A stretch of DNA of 64,000 nt from NCBI GenBank assembly GCA_947469885.1, contig CANIQT010000017.1, positions 1 to 64,000 of the forward strand. Direction: 5' to 3'. The translations under genes and the position numbers were made by a program. The stretch comes from Bacteroidota bacterium. Its GTDB lineage: Bacteria; Bacteroidota; Bacteroidia; 2-12-FULL-35-15. Shown piece by piece: positions 34,787-44,051 of the stretch; within the stretch, counting starts at the first letter, position 1; every line of letters begins with the position of its first letter. Under the pieces are notes generated by a model, which saw nothing but the letters and a program-made list of their open reading frames with translations, had not been told where the DNA came from and made no database searches.

Positions 34787-36190
34787 TTGTATCATGAGCC
34801 TTGGAGAGATGAAGCGCAAGTATGGCTTATTGTGCGCGATTTAAATCTGTCTGGTGTTTTTTCGAAATTAAGTGTACAAGGGCATTTGTGTTTGTGGTAT
34901 TTAATATTATTCCCTTTTGTGAAACTAGGGTTTCCTTACATTAGCATGCAAATAATTCATTGGTTAATTTCAATAGTTACTGCTTCCATATTTTTACTCA
35001 AAGCCCCTATAAATAGGATACTCAAAGTAGTTTTTATTTTTTCATATTATATGGTGTTTGAATATGGTGTAATAGCTTCAGATTACATTCTTACAATTTT
35101 ATTTTTATTTTTAATTGCAACGTATTACAAATCCCGATTCACCAATCCTAAAAGACATGCCTTTTTTATATTTTTACTTTTCAATTCACATATACTAGGA
35201 TTTGGTGCAGCATTGGCATTAACAATAATTTATTTGTTCGAACTGCAAAGAAATAAATTATTAGACGGAAAAAAAATTGCTATGTTGATATTGGTGTGTG
35301 GATTTATTGGCACTATTTTACAATTATTACCACATGCTGGCTATGCTACAGATGCCACAATTCCTCCAACTTATTTTCCAACACTATCTAGTGCTTCTGC
35401 CTGGACTGTATTAACAAGTATTCAAAATGCTTTTATTCCTATTTCAAATAACTTTGAGGAAATCAAGATTCCTTTATTTTTCTTTCTTGGGCTTTCCGTT
35501 TTCTTCTTATCATTAATTCGGAGAATTTCTGTACTCGTTTTTTTATTTATAGCTTCTTTATGGATTTATTATGTGTTCATTACAAAAGTTTCCGGCTATT
35601 GGCGATATGATGGGTTGTTATTGATATTCATACTTTTTTCATTATGGATAAAAGAACATTATTCTGATGGTGAAACTTGGATAAGTAGGAAAATTGGGAG
35701 GTACATAAACAGTTCCATACTTGGAACCTTTTTTAATACTTTCCTGATTTTGTGCCTTATCGTAAACTCAATTTTCGGAATGAATAGTTTAAGAAAAGAA
35801 TATTTATATAGTTATTCAGGAGCTAAAGAGTTGAAAACATTTATTAACCAACATAATTTGCAAAATGAAGAGATTGCCTGTAATCAATGTTGGTCGGTAT
35901 CATTAGCACCCTATTTGCCGAAAACAAAATTCTGGGCAGTTAATATAAAAAAGTACGAAACCTATATGATCACCGACTCTGTATATCTAAAGTCAGCAGC
36001 CATTTCTTCAGAAGAAGTATTGCAAAGGGTAAAGGAAAAATATGGAAAGCAAGGATTGTTATTAACGAGTGAACCATTGCCAATCGAATCCAGCAGTGGT
36101 TTAGAAATAAATTTATTGTTTCAGAATGAAAGATTAACCTGGAAAGACAACGGTGAAAATTATTTTCTTTACAAAATAACTTTTATATAA
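34787..36190 (+). CDS. GT-C-like membrane protein (paralog B), probably with a broken N-terminus
   Basis: 467 codons open from TTG 34787, closely similar to paralog A along the whole length (YHEPWRDEAQVWLIVRDLNLSGVF; IACNQCWSVSLAPYLPKTKFWAVNIKKYETYM). There is no ATG. The first membrane helix is split: KKKDILFLSSISLLYS is encoded at 34723-34770 in another frame, and LTLIGVLYHEP continues in the main frame. Between LLYS and HEP this copy has 25 bases where A has 30, so the helix is frameshifted and the start codon is lost. Either a recent pseudogene, or a protein lacking helix 1 made from a TTG. Confidence 0.65.
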   Translation: MYHEPWRDEAQVWLIVRDLNLSGVFSKLSVQGHLCLWYLILFPFVKLGFPYISMQIIHWLISIVTASIFLLKAPINRILKVVFIFSYYMVFEYGVIASDYILTILFLFLIATYYKSRFTNPKRHAFFIFLLFNSHILGFGAALALTIIYLFELQRNKLLDGKKIAMLILVCGFIGTILQLLPHAGYATDATIPPTYFPTLSSASAWTVLTSIQNAFIPISNNFEEIKIPLFFFLGLSVFFLSLIRRISVLVFLFIASLWIYYVFITKVSGYWRYDGLLLIFILFSLWIKEHYSDGETWISRKIGRYINSSILGTFFNTFLILCLIVNSIFGMNSLRKEYLYSYSGAKELKTFINQHNLQNEEIACNQCWSVSLAPYLPKTKFWAVNIKKYETYMITDSVYLKSAAISSEEVLQRVKEKYGKQGLLLTSEPLPIESSSGLEINLLFQNERLTWKDNGENYFLYKITFI

Positions 36191-36196
36191 TGTTTG

Positions 36197-39100
36197 TTAA
36201 CGCATTAAATACATCTTACCCCACCCTTTTTTAAAGTACTGGTCGGCTTCGGTTTCTCTCCTTTCAATGTCTTCTCCGTTTAGTTTAGTAATTACTCTGT
36301 ATAAATAAACTCCATTTGCTAATCTGTCACCGTACTCATCACGTCCATCCCATGCATATTCTGTAATGTTTCTACCCACATGAATAAATCCTAATTCTTC
36401 TTGAAATATTTCTTTCACCACTTTTCCGGTGATGGTCATAATTTGAATTTTAAAATTACTTGGCAATTCTGAGCCGGTCAATGTGAACACAAAACGAGTG
36501 GATGTGGTAAAAGGATTTGGATAATTCATTACTTCCGTAATTGTTGCTTTATTAACGATTTCAAAATTTATTTTGTAATCGGTAGCACCCGACATATTAC
36601 TTGAAACATCTTTTGCCTGAACAATTAATTGATACGTTCCATCTTGCGGAAATACCGGAGTATAATTAATCCTGCAACTATTATTGGGTAAAACAGCAGG
36701 TACAAAAGTCATGGTGGAACCAAACCAGATTCGTTTAGCAACCCCCGAAGCGGGAGTTTGCAAAAACACTTTAAAATCGTTGGTATCGTTCAAAGCTAGA
36801 AATTGATTTTCATCTTTTAACTTCATCAATATATTAGGTTTTGCAGAAACAATATCAGAATTTAAAATGTGAACGCCATCAAATGTTACATCCAGCAATG
36901 GATTTACCCTATCACCAGAAACAGTAAACGGAATACGGATGATATTGTTAAAATGATATTGTTCAAGTTGTGAATAAGGTGGCTTGTTGATTGGATTTGC
37001 TTCTACCCAAAGTGCATTATTGCCTCTGAAACGAATAGTATCATACGTATTAACACTTATCGTATCATAAATAACATCGTTAGGCGCAAAATGTCTTTTC
37101 TTAATTTTATCAGGGAAGTGATGAGTAACACCGTTAGCATCTACCACCCATGCAGAGACTATTAAAGAATCGTGAGGAAAAGGAATACTGCCAATATTCT
37201 GAATTGGCAACCTTACGGTAAAGTTATCACCTTCCTGAACTGTTTCGTTTGAAATTAATTGAACTCCTCCAACAGCAGGATTGATAGCACATTCGGGCAC
37301 AGGGTCGTAAACAACATGCCAGCGTTGCAATTGAGGAGCTGAGTGTAACGAATCATCTTTCATGTAAGCGATTAACCGTATATTCTGATAGGTACTCACT
37401 GGAACTATATTTCCTAAATTCAATACGTCCAGCATATTTGCAGGAATAACAGCAAGAACATTTTCCTGTCCAGTTGCCGTAATACCAATAATGTTTACTA
37501 CAATACTGTCCCTTGTTGCAGCACCATCTTGTGTTCTCCACTTCCAATGCATCGAGTGCCATGCAGAAGCAGGACCAATAATAGGGGATTTTATATAACC
37601 TTGCGTCCAGTTAGTTAAAATTGTATTGCTAGAATTTATAATTGAATAGGTAGAGGCACCTATAATTTCTGTTGGAAGACCAGGCCCTCCTCCTTTTTTG
37701 CCAAATAAAATATAAGGGCGATTAGCTGGTACCGTATCTATAGCTGTTGCACCTAAGTATGTATGAAATGCATTTATTAATGGAGAACCTGCTCCCCATT
37801 GAGGAATAGTATTCTCACCCGAAAGAGCAAGTACATAATCCCCGGGATGAACAACGCTATCGTTAGCAATAAAATTTGCTATAACTGCCCTTTGAGTTGA
37901 GTCATCCTGATAAAAATCAAAAGCTGTTTCATGCCAACCTAGGGGTCCCCATGTAATGTTACCTACTGTACCATATCCGTTACCTAAATCGGTAGTTACT
38001 CTCGGAATCCCACTAATAGGGTCAATAATTGCAAAAGTAATTCCAGCAACCCAAGGTTCTCTATAGGTTACATATCCATTTATTTTATACTCTGTTTGCC
38101 AGTAAGGATTTAATGTTGTTCCTTCTATAGTTTTTAAATCATTAAAAAATTCAAACTTTCGTTGAGGACGCATGAAATGCACAAACTGATATTCATTTTT
38201 TTTGAATTGAAAAAAATGTGCCTGCTCCCAACCTTTTTTATTGTTAATGTGTTGAAATGAACTTTCTCTCCATTTATAGCCACTAGTAGGAGAAATGGAA
38301 TCGGGACTAACACGCCAATAGTAAACAGTACTGTCTGTAGTTAGAAAATTCTGAGGCTTCCATTTTACAACTCCTCCAACTGAAGTAATAGTAGTTGTTT
38401 GAAGAAATGTACTATTAAAAGTATCTGTGGTATCCATTTGAAAAATGTAATTTTTAGAAGCTGCCAAAAGATTAGCTGTATTGGCTTTTAAAGTAACAGT
38501 GTCTGTTGGAACAATTGCATATTCGTAAGGATAAACAGGAATAATATCTCCTCCGGTAATAATATAGTCCACTTCCCCAGTCGTATTATTATTTTCGTCC
38601 AGCTCATTCACATTGCTATTTCTGTCGAGGGTTACATAAAATTTATTTAGCCCCGCACCACTCGTATTAATTGTATCAACTTTAAACTTGAATTTGACAG
38701 TGTCCTTATAATAAGGTCCGCTATTAAAAATTATTTTTGTATCAGTAGTTCCATCCGGAAATGTTCTGATAATATGCGTAGCTGTTGTATCATTAGTGGC
38801 TTCTCCAATATTGGTTCTGGCAACAGTTACAATTACATAATCCGGAACAGATACAGCATCAAAATAAACATCGTTTCCAGTTATTTTAAAATCAGGTTTT
38901 GTTCCCGGACAAATTTTTACTGCAGGGTCTCCATGCAGTGTCATTTCAAGACAAGTATTTCTTCTTAAAGAATCGTTTGATGCAAGCGAAATTGAGCTAA
39001 TTGTTTTTTGAATAATTCGTCCAATTCCTTTTCCATAACTTATTTTAGAAAGTTGAGAATAAAACTCGCTTGAATAAATATTAAGATATACAGGCACCCC

Positions 39101-41314
39101 TAACGAAACAGAACCCAAATAGCCAATCATTCCTTTGTTTGCTGTTAGCACAAACGATTCGCTTGAACTCTCCCATGCGTGAATGTCGCCAGCATAACAA
39201 GAGTTAGCCAATAAAAAAGGGAAACGACCAGCAGCAGGACTATATGTATTTATATCATCTAAACTTTGGTCGAAACTCTGACCAGAAGCATGCCCAAAAA
39301 ATGTCATTAACGACACTCCATTATTTATTAAATCGCGCAATGTGTCTGAGGTATTAATTTGTATGGGGGCATTCGTGTTTTTCCAGAAACTTTTTACATT
39401 GCCACCAAAACGAACACTGTCTATTGTTTTTTTATACGAGTTAAGATAATATTTAAACATACCTTGTTCACCGGCATTAGAGCCACCACCAAAATGCAAT
39501 ACTTGTTTTTTCCAGTCTCCATTCTGATTATTTTGATTTTCAAAATCTTTAACCTTATTCAAGTAATCGTCCACTTGAGTGGGTGTCTGTGCAGAAAGTC
39601 TTCCTGTTGGAATAGCAGGTATGATGGTATTTGCTAAAAGAGGTGTTAATCCGGCTGTAAGCAAAAGGTCGCTTGCCGGATTCCCAAAAGAAGGAACAAG
39701 ACAATTTGCATACGTTGTTCCATTCTGACGTGTGTAAGATACTCGATATGACTTTCCAATTAAAAAAAGATTTTGAGGAGGGAATAGCGGATTATGGTAA
39801 ATCATAAAATCACAAAATCCTCTTATTGATAAAGGACTTTGAACAATACCATAAGCGAATTGATCGTACAGCTCATCAATATCGGCTACAACAACATTTT
39901 GTGAACCTCCACTAGAACCACTTCTGTAATTTTTATAACCATTTGCAGCCATTATTGATGGCATTAGTAATTTATGTGTTACAATAATATATGCAGAATC
40001 AACTGGAGTTGCGCCAAAATCAGTGAACTGAGCAGAAGGAGTAACAGGAATTAAAGATGTAACATTTGTAATGTCGCCATCAGAAGTGATGTAACATTTT
40101 TTCTCAGTTCCATTAAAACTATTAGGAATTAATGCTTCAAAATTGCCACCACTAGGAACAACCGTTATCCGTTTTGAATTCGATAAATCATACAAACGGA
40201 CTGTTGTGGATGTATTAAAATTAGTAAAAAAATAATGAGATTTTAATTGTCCGTTTGGTGCATTGGGTACATACATTAAAAAATTATTGCTTCCTTCTAA
40301 ATTCGGGCGGTGAGGGTATTTAATGTTAATATAAGAAATGGCAGTTCTGTTGTCGGTTAAATTAGGATTCATAAATGGTGCCCCTATATTATCACTAATA
40401 AATCGAAAATAAGTTGTTCCATTTATTCCTTGACCTAAAAGTGATGGATTAAGATTATAAGTAACCAATTGGGGTTCGTATCCTTTAAAAATAAGACCGC
40501 TAAGTGGTGTTGTTATTGAACTATAATTATTATTATTATTCGAATATTCAATTTTGATGTGATGGTCATTTGGATAAAAAGAGGGGTCTCGCGATTCACC
40601 AACAACTACCGTTTTTATTATTGCGTTTGGTCCACTAGAATAAACATTTTTTGTACTAACTTGTTTAGGCACCTGAGTTCCCAAAAGAAGAGTCGGGTCG
40701 CCCCAACCATCTGTTTCAAACCAACCTTCGGCTCGAGTATAATGCACATCTGTTCCACCAACAAAATCTGTTTCTCCTTGCAAATAACCATTGTGATATT
40801 CCTGCACTTCGTCTTTGAAAAAATAATAGGATGAGTCAGGGAAACTATTAAAATTTATATCTGTTTCTGTCAATAATCTGTTATTAGCAAAAGCATTGGG
40901 ATTCCAAGTGAGAAAATAAACTGCAGTATCATTTATTAAACTGTAATAAGGATTTGGAATAAACTGGGTGTACACATATAATGAAGTATCTAGCACACCA
41001 TCATTTTTTTCTCCATAAAATTCTATGAAATCAGAACTATTAAACACTCCATCATTTTCACCTTCTACATATATATATTGTTGTTTACCTTTATTAAAAA
41101 TTTGAAGATTCTGAGGGTTAATAGCTCCGGCTCCAAATCCAACTGGTATTCCGGCATTTGCTAAAGTGGCAGAATCAATCCGGTAAATTCCATTTTGTGC
41201 AATTTTAATCTTGTAATATTTTTGAGAGTAATCAATCCATCCGTTAGCAAAAGTTTGAGCTTTTGCTTCAACAAACAAAAAAAATAACAAACATATTACA
41301 ACCAGCCGTTTCAT
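36197..41314 (-). CDS. porU2: PorU2-like type IX secretion C25 cysteine peptidase
   Basis: 1705 aa, longer than classical PorU (about 1150-1300). Signal peptide MKRLVVICLLFFLFVEAKAQ. The N-terminal beta-rich domain begins 'WIDYSQKYYKIKIAQNGIYRID', typical of PorU-type proteins. The gingipain (C25) core has the His of FFGHASGQSFD at H675 and the Cys of LLANSCYAGD at C706. CARDB/Ig-like domains follow, and a C-terminal FlgD-like domain starts near 1595 (NYPNPFTTSTRFVFTL ... DGRDEYGDRLANGVYLYRV). Predicted to act on type IX cargo at the cell surface. Its ATG overlaps the stop of porV2 (TAATG). Confidence 0.85.
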   Translation of the reverse strand: MKRLVVICLLFFLFVEAKAQTFANGWIDYSQKYYKIKIAQNGIYRIDSATLANAGIPVGFGAGAINPQNLQIFNKGKQQYIYVEGENDGVFNSSDFIEFYGEKNDGVLDTSLYVYTQFIPNPYYSLINDTAVYFLTWNPNAFANNRLLTETDINFNSFPDSSYYFFKDEVQEYHNGYLQGETDFVGGTDVHYTRAEGWFETDGWGDPTLLLGTQVPKQVSTKNVYSSGPNAIIKTVVVGESRDPSFYPNDHHIKIEYSNNNNNYSSITTPLSGLIFKGYEPQLVTYNLNPSLLGQGINGTTYFRFISDNIGAPFMNPNLTDNRTAISYINIKYPHRPNLEGSNNFLMYVPNAPNGQLKSHYFFTNFNTSTTVRLYDLSNSKRITVVPSGGNFEALIPNSFNGTEKKCYITSDGDITNVTSLIPVTPSAQFTDFGATPVDSAYIIVTHKLLMPSIMAANGYKNYRSGSSGGSQNVVVADIDELYDQFAYGIVQSPLSIRGFCDFMIYHNPLFPPQNLFLIGKSYRVSYTRQNGTTYANCLVPSFGNPASDLLLTAGLTPLLANTIIPAIPTGRLSAQTPTQVDDYLNKVKDFENQNNQNGDWKKQVLHFGGGSNAGEQGMFKYYLNSYKKTIDSVRFGGNVKSFWKNTNAPIQINTSDTLRDLINNGVSLMTFFGHASGQSFDQSLDDINTYSPAAGRFPFLLANSCYAGDIHAWESSSESFVLTANKGMIGYLGSVSLGVPVYLNIYSSEFYSQLSKISYGKGIGRIIQKTISSISLASNDSLRRNTCLEMTLHGDPAVKICPGTKPDFKITGNDVYFDAVSVPDYVIVTVARTNIGEATNDTTATHIIRTFPDGTTDTKIIFNSGPYYKDTVKFKFKVDTINTSGAGLNKFYVTLDRNSNVNELDENNNTTGEVDYIITGGDIIPVYPYEYAIVPTDTVTLKANTANLLAASKNYIFQMDTTDTFNSTFLQTTTITSVGGVVKWKPQNFLTTDSTVYYWRVSPDSISPTSGYKWRESSFQHINNKKGWEQAHFFQFKKNEYQFVHFMRPQRKFEFFNDLKTIEGTTLNPYWQTEYKINGYVTYREPWVAGITFAIIDPISGIPRVTTDLGNGYGTVGNITWGPLGWHETAFDFYQDDSTQRAVIANFIANDSVVHPGDYVLALSGENTIPQWGAGSPLINAFHTYLGATAIDTVPANRPYILFGKKGGGPGLPTEIIGASTYSIINSSNTILTNWTQGYIKSPIIGPASAWHSMHWKWRTQDGAATRDSIVVNIIGITATGQENVLAVIPANMLDVLNLGNIVPVSTYQNIRLIAYMKDDSLHSAPQLQRWHVVYDPVPECAINPAVGGVQLISNETVQEGDNFTVRLPIQNIGSIPFPHDSLIVSAWVVDANGVTHHFPDKIKKRHFAPNDVIYDTISVNTYDTIRFRGNNALWVEANPINKPPYSQLEQYHFNNIIRIPFTVSGDRVNPLLDVTFDGVHILNSDIVSAKPNILMKLKDENQFLALNDTNDFKVFLQTPASGVAKRIWFGSTMTFVPAVLPNNSCRINYTPVFPQDGTYQLIVQAKDVSSNMSGATDYKINFEIVNKATITEVMNYPNPFTTSTRFVFTLTGSELPSNFKIQIMTITGKVVKEIFQEELGFIHVGRNITEYAWDGRDEYGDRLANGVYLYRVITKLNGEDIERRETEADQYFKKGWGKMYLMR

Positions 41315-42393
41315 TATTTATGTTTTTTATTTATATCTACTTTTAAAGAAAATACATGCGAATAAAGTGCAACCGATTTATTACCAATATTGGTAAAAGC
41401 ATAATCAACATACACCGATTTTATTTTAACTCCAACTCCCACATTTGGCTGAAATGTTTGAATAGATTTACCATAAGCATCGGTATATTGCTGATAGTTG
41501 CCAATACCAGCTCTTAGGAAAACAATGTTCATATAACCAGCTTCAAGACCAAGGTGGGGGTCAACACAAACGGCTTTGCTTTTTATTAAAACATTCCGTT
41601 TTCCATCAAAAGTCAAATCAGCATTCAACTCTGCAAGCAAAGATATTTTTTTTGTGAAATCAAATTTTCTGGAACTTCCTAACAACAATTTTGGTAAGGT
41701 AATTTCTACAGAGTTGCTTGGAATATCATTGCCCGTTGCAATAAATGTTTGTTTCATTTGGTCTGATAAATTAAATGTCCAAGCATTAAAAGTGGAAGTT
41801 AAATCGCGTGCCATTACAGCAAATTTCCATTTTTTGTGGTCATATTGGAGTCCTGCATCAATACCAAACCCCCATGCTCCAGCAAAATCTCCCACTCTTC
41901 TGCGGATAATTTTTGCGCTTCCTCCAAGTCTCAGTCCTGGAATTTTCATTGTTTTTGCATACGAAAGTAGGAAAGCAAAATCAACAGCAGAGAAAGTGGT
42001 AATACGGTTATAATCCACTTCCCCGTTTGCATTTATTAAATCTGTTGTATTCGGAATGCCATCTACCCCAAATCGGACAAGACTTACACCAAGAACTGAT
42101 GACGAATCTAAACGGGTAGCTACTCCGCCATAATCGTATTTCGCAATTCCTGCAAAATACTCGCTGTGCATTAATGCTACCTGAAACTGGTTGCCAATAT
42201 TGGCTAATCCTGCCGGATTCCAGTATCCCGAAGTCACATCATTAACTGAAGACACATAAGAGTTGGACATGCCCAAAGCACGTGCGCCAACACCTATACT
42301 TAAAAATTCATTGCTGTATTTTGGAGCTTGAGCAAATACCTCTGCACCAAAAATTAAACAAACAATGGCTGAACTTAAAATCTTTCTTTTCAT
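41314..42393 (-). CDS. porV2: PorV2-like outer membrane beta-barrel protein (type IX system)
   Basis: 359 aa, PorV/PorQ family. Signal peptide SAIVCLIFGAEVFAQ, then 'YSNEFLSIGVGARALGMSNSYVSSVNDVTSGYWNPAGLANI', the family hallmark at the start of the FadL-like barrel. Alternating amphipathic strands continue to the end ('GVGVKIKSVYVDYAFTNIG', 'HVFSLKVDINKKHK'). PorV carries cargo from the translocon to the PorU sortase; by analogy this protein would serve the PorU2-like peptidase. The stop overlaps the porU2 start, so translation is coupled. Confidence 0.87.
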   Translation of the reverse strand: MKRKILSSAIVCLIFGAEVFAQAPKYSNEFLSIGVGARALGMSNSYVSSVNDVTSGYWNPAGLANIGNQFQVALMHSEYFAGIAKYDYGGVATRLDSSSVLGVSLVRFGVDGIPNTTDLINANGEVDYNRITTFSAVDFAFLLSYAKTMKIPGLRLGGSAKIIRRRVGDFAGAWGFGIDAGLQYDHKKWKFAVMARDLTSTFNAWTFNLSDQMKQTFIATGNDIPSNSVEITLPKLLLGSSRKFDFTKKISLLAELNADLTFDGKRNVLIKSKAVCVDPHLGLEAGYMNIVFLRAGIGNYQQYTDAYGKSIQTFQPNVGVGVKIKSVYVDYAFTNIGNKSVALYSHVFSLKVDINKKHK

Positions 42394-42519
42394 AATTATG
42401 GTATAAAATTAAACTAAATATTATTAATAAACAAACCTATAACTAACGAAATAAGTTTCATTTTATTGTGCGACAGGCAAAATATTCTTTGTTACATTTG
42501 TAAAAAATATGTATTCGTG

Positions 42520-43113
42520 AGCAAAAACAGTCTAATATATAACAACATTTTCGTTTATCGTTTGCTGATGAATTTGCTTTACAAAGGTAATTACAAAAGG
42601 CGTTTCGCGGGTATTTGCAAATTAATTTTTGGCACCAAAGTAACTGAATTGTGTTTTGGGGACATTATCATTGCCGAATATTGCAAAACGAACAAAATTG
42701 ACTGGAAAGGGATAGATATTAATGAAAAATTTACTTCTCAGGCAATTAAAAAAGGGCATAATGCAGAATTAAATGACATCAATCGGCTCGAAAAATTTCC
42801 AAAAGCAGATACTTGTATCATGTGTGGTTCGTTGTATCATTTTAATGGAAGTCTTGAAAATCTATTTTCAAGACTATTGGAATGTGCGCCCCGAATTATT
42901 ATTTCAGAACCAATAATTAATCTTTCTAATAGTAAAGGAATCATCGGGAAAATTGCAAAACTTTCGGCAACGGTTAAGGGGCAAAAACAAAATTTTAGGT
43001 TCACAAAAGAAACTCTGTTGGAAACATTAAGTAATTTAAGCGCGAAATTTAATTTCAAATTCCAAATTATTGAACAGTTTGAAAAAGATTTAATTATTTT
43101 AATTACCCGATGA
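42520..43113 (+). CDS. SAM-dependent methyltransferase-like protein
   Basis: 197 aa from GTG 42520; the ATG at 42568 would give 181 aa. GTG is preferred because 'SLIYNNIFVYRLLMNLLYKGNYKRRF' looks like a real N-terminal helix and a TACATTTG -7 box at 42493-42500 lies just upstream. The Rossmann-like core is 'VTELCFGDIIIAEYCKTNKIDWKGIDINEKF' (motif I, with CFGD in place of GxGxG) and 'ADTCIMCGSLYHFNG' (motif IV-like), followed by 'APRIIISEPIINLSNS'. Probably modifies a glycan or lipid, as it overlaps the GT2 gene by 4 bp. Confidence 0.7.
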   Translation, partial: SKNSLIYNNIFVYRLLMNLLYKGNYKRRFAGICKLIFGTKVTELCFGDIIIAEYCKTNKIDWKGIDINEKFTSQAIKKGHNAELNDINRLEKFPKADTCIMCGSLYHFNGSLENLFSRLLECAPRIIISEPIINLSNSKGIIGKIAKLSATVKGQKQNFRFTKETLLETLSNLSAKFNFKFQIIEQFEKDLIILITR

Positions 43114-44051
43114 AGGAAATAGATATTTCGATAGTAATCCCTGTTTATAACAGTTCGCAGATAATTGACGAATTATACAATCGTATTTCAATTTCTTTAA
43201 GCAACAATTATTCTTACGAAATAATTTTTGTGAACGATTGCAGTAAAGATAATAGTTGGAAAAAAATTAGAAATCTAACTCAGCAATTTAATTTCATTAC
43301 GGGAATTAATTTAAGAAAAAACTCTGGGCAGGATAATGCACTGCTTGCGGGATTGCGTATTGCAAAAGGAAATTATATAGTTATAATGGATGACGATCTA
43401 CAACATAATCCAACTGAAATTTTGAGATTGGTTGATGAGTGTAAAAAAGGTTTTGATGTGTGTTACGCTAATTTTATTGAATTAAAACAGAACATTATTA
43501 AAAATGCAGGCAGTAATGTAAACGGCAAAATGGCTGAATTATTTATTTCAAAACCGAAAGGAATTTATTTATCTCCTTTCAAGGCGATAAATAAATCAAC
43601 TGTTTTGGAGATTGCAAAATTTGCAGGCCCCTATCCTTACATTGATGGAATTATTTTAACAATCACTCAAAACTTGACTCAGATAAATATAGAGCACCAA
43701 ACCAGGTTATCAGGAAAAAGTAATTATACATTTTCAAAATCGCTTTCTGTTTTTATGAAATTGTTTACCGGATTCTCTGTAGTACCTCTCCGCTTAGCAA
43801 CAATTACAGGCATTGTCGCAACTATTGTTGGTTTTTGTTTAGCTTTAAAATATTTGTACGATTATTTTATCACTAAAATTTATATTGAAGGATGGACCAC
43901 TACAGTGGTGTTAATTATCTTTTTTGGTGGACTGATTTTAACCACACTTGGGATCATTGGCGAATACATTGGGCGAATGTACCTAACTCTGAACAACAAG
44001 CCCCAATACAGTATTTCGGAAATTGTAAGAAGTAATACCAATGCAGAATAA
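43110..44051 (+). CDS. GtrB/ArnC-like family 2 glycosyltransferase
   Basis: 313 aa. The polyprenyl-phosphate glycosyltransferase pattern is clear: DISIVIPVYNSSQIIDELYNRI, FVNDCSKDNSW, NLRKNSGQDNALLAGLRIAKG, and the DDD metal motif at 94-96 (VIMDDDLQHNP). Two C-terminal membrane helices at about 228-250 and 266-288 (LATITGIVATIVGFCLALKYL; TVVLIIFFGGLILTTLGIIG) end in GEYIGRMYLTLNNKPQYSI. Transfers a sugar from UDP/GDP to undecaprenyl phosphate, giving the donor for a GT-C enzyme, plausibly the next gene, which it overlaps by 11 bp. Confidence 0.93.
   Translation: MKEIDISIVIPVYNSSQIIDELYNRISISLSNNYSYEIIFVNDCSKDNSWKKIRNLTQQFNFITGINLRKNSGQDNALLAGLRIAKGNYIVIMDDDLQHNPTEILRLVDECKKGFDVCYANFIELKQNIIKNAGSNVNGKMAELFISKPKGIYLSPFKAINKSTVLEIAKFAGPYPYIDGIILTITQNLTQINIEHQTRLSGKSNYTFSKSLSVFMKLFTGFSVVPLRLATITGIVATIVGFCLALKYLYDYFITKIYIEGWTTTVVLIIFFGGLILTTLGIIGEYIGRMYLTLNNKPQYSISEIVRSNTNAE

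Noticed and set aside
42466..42519. Upstream TTG start for the methyltransferase-like gene
   Set aside because: It would begin before the likely promoter -7 box at 42493-42500.
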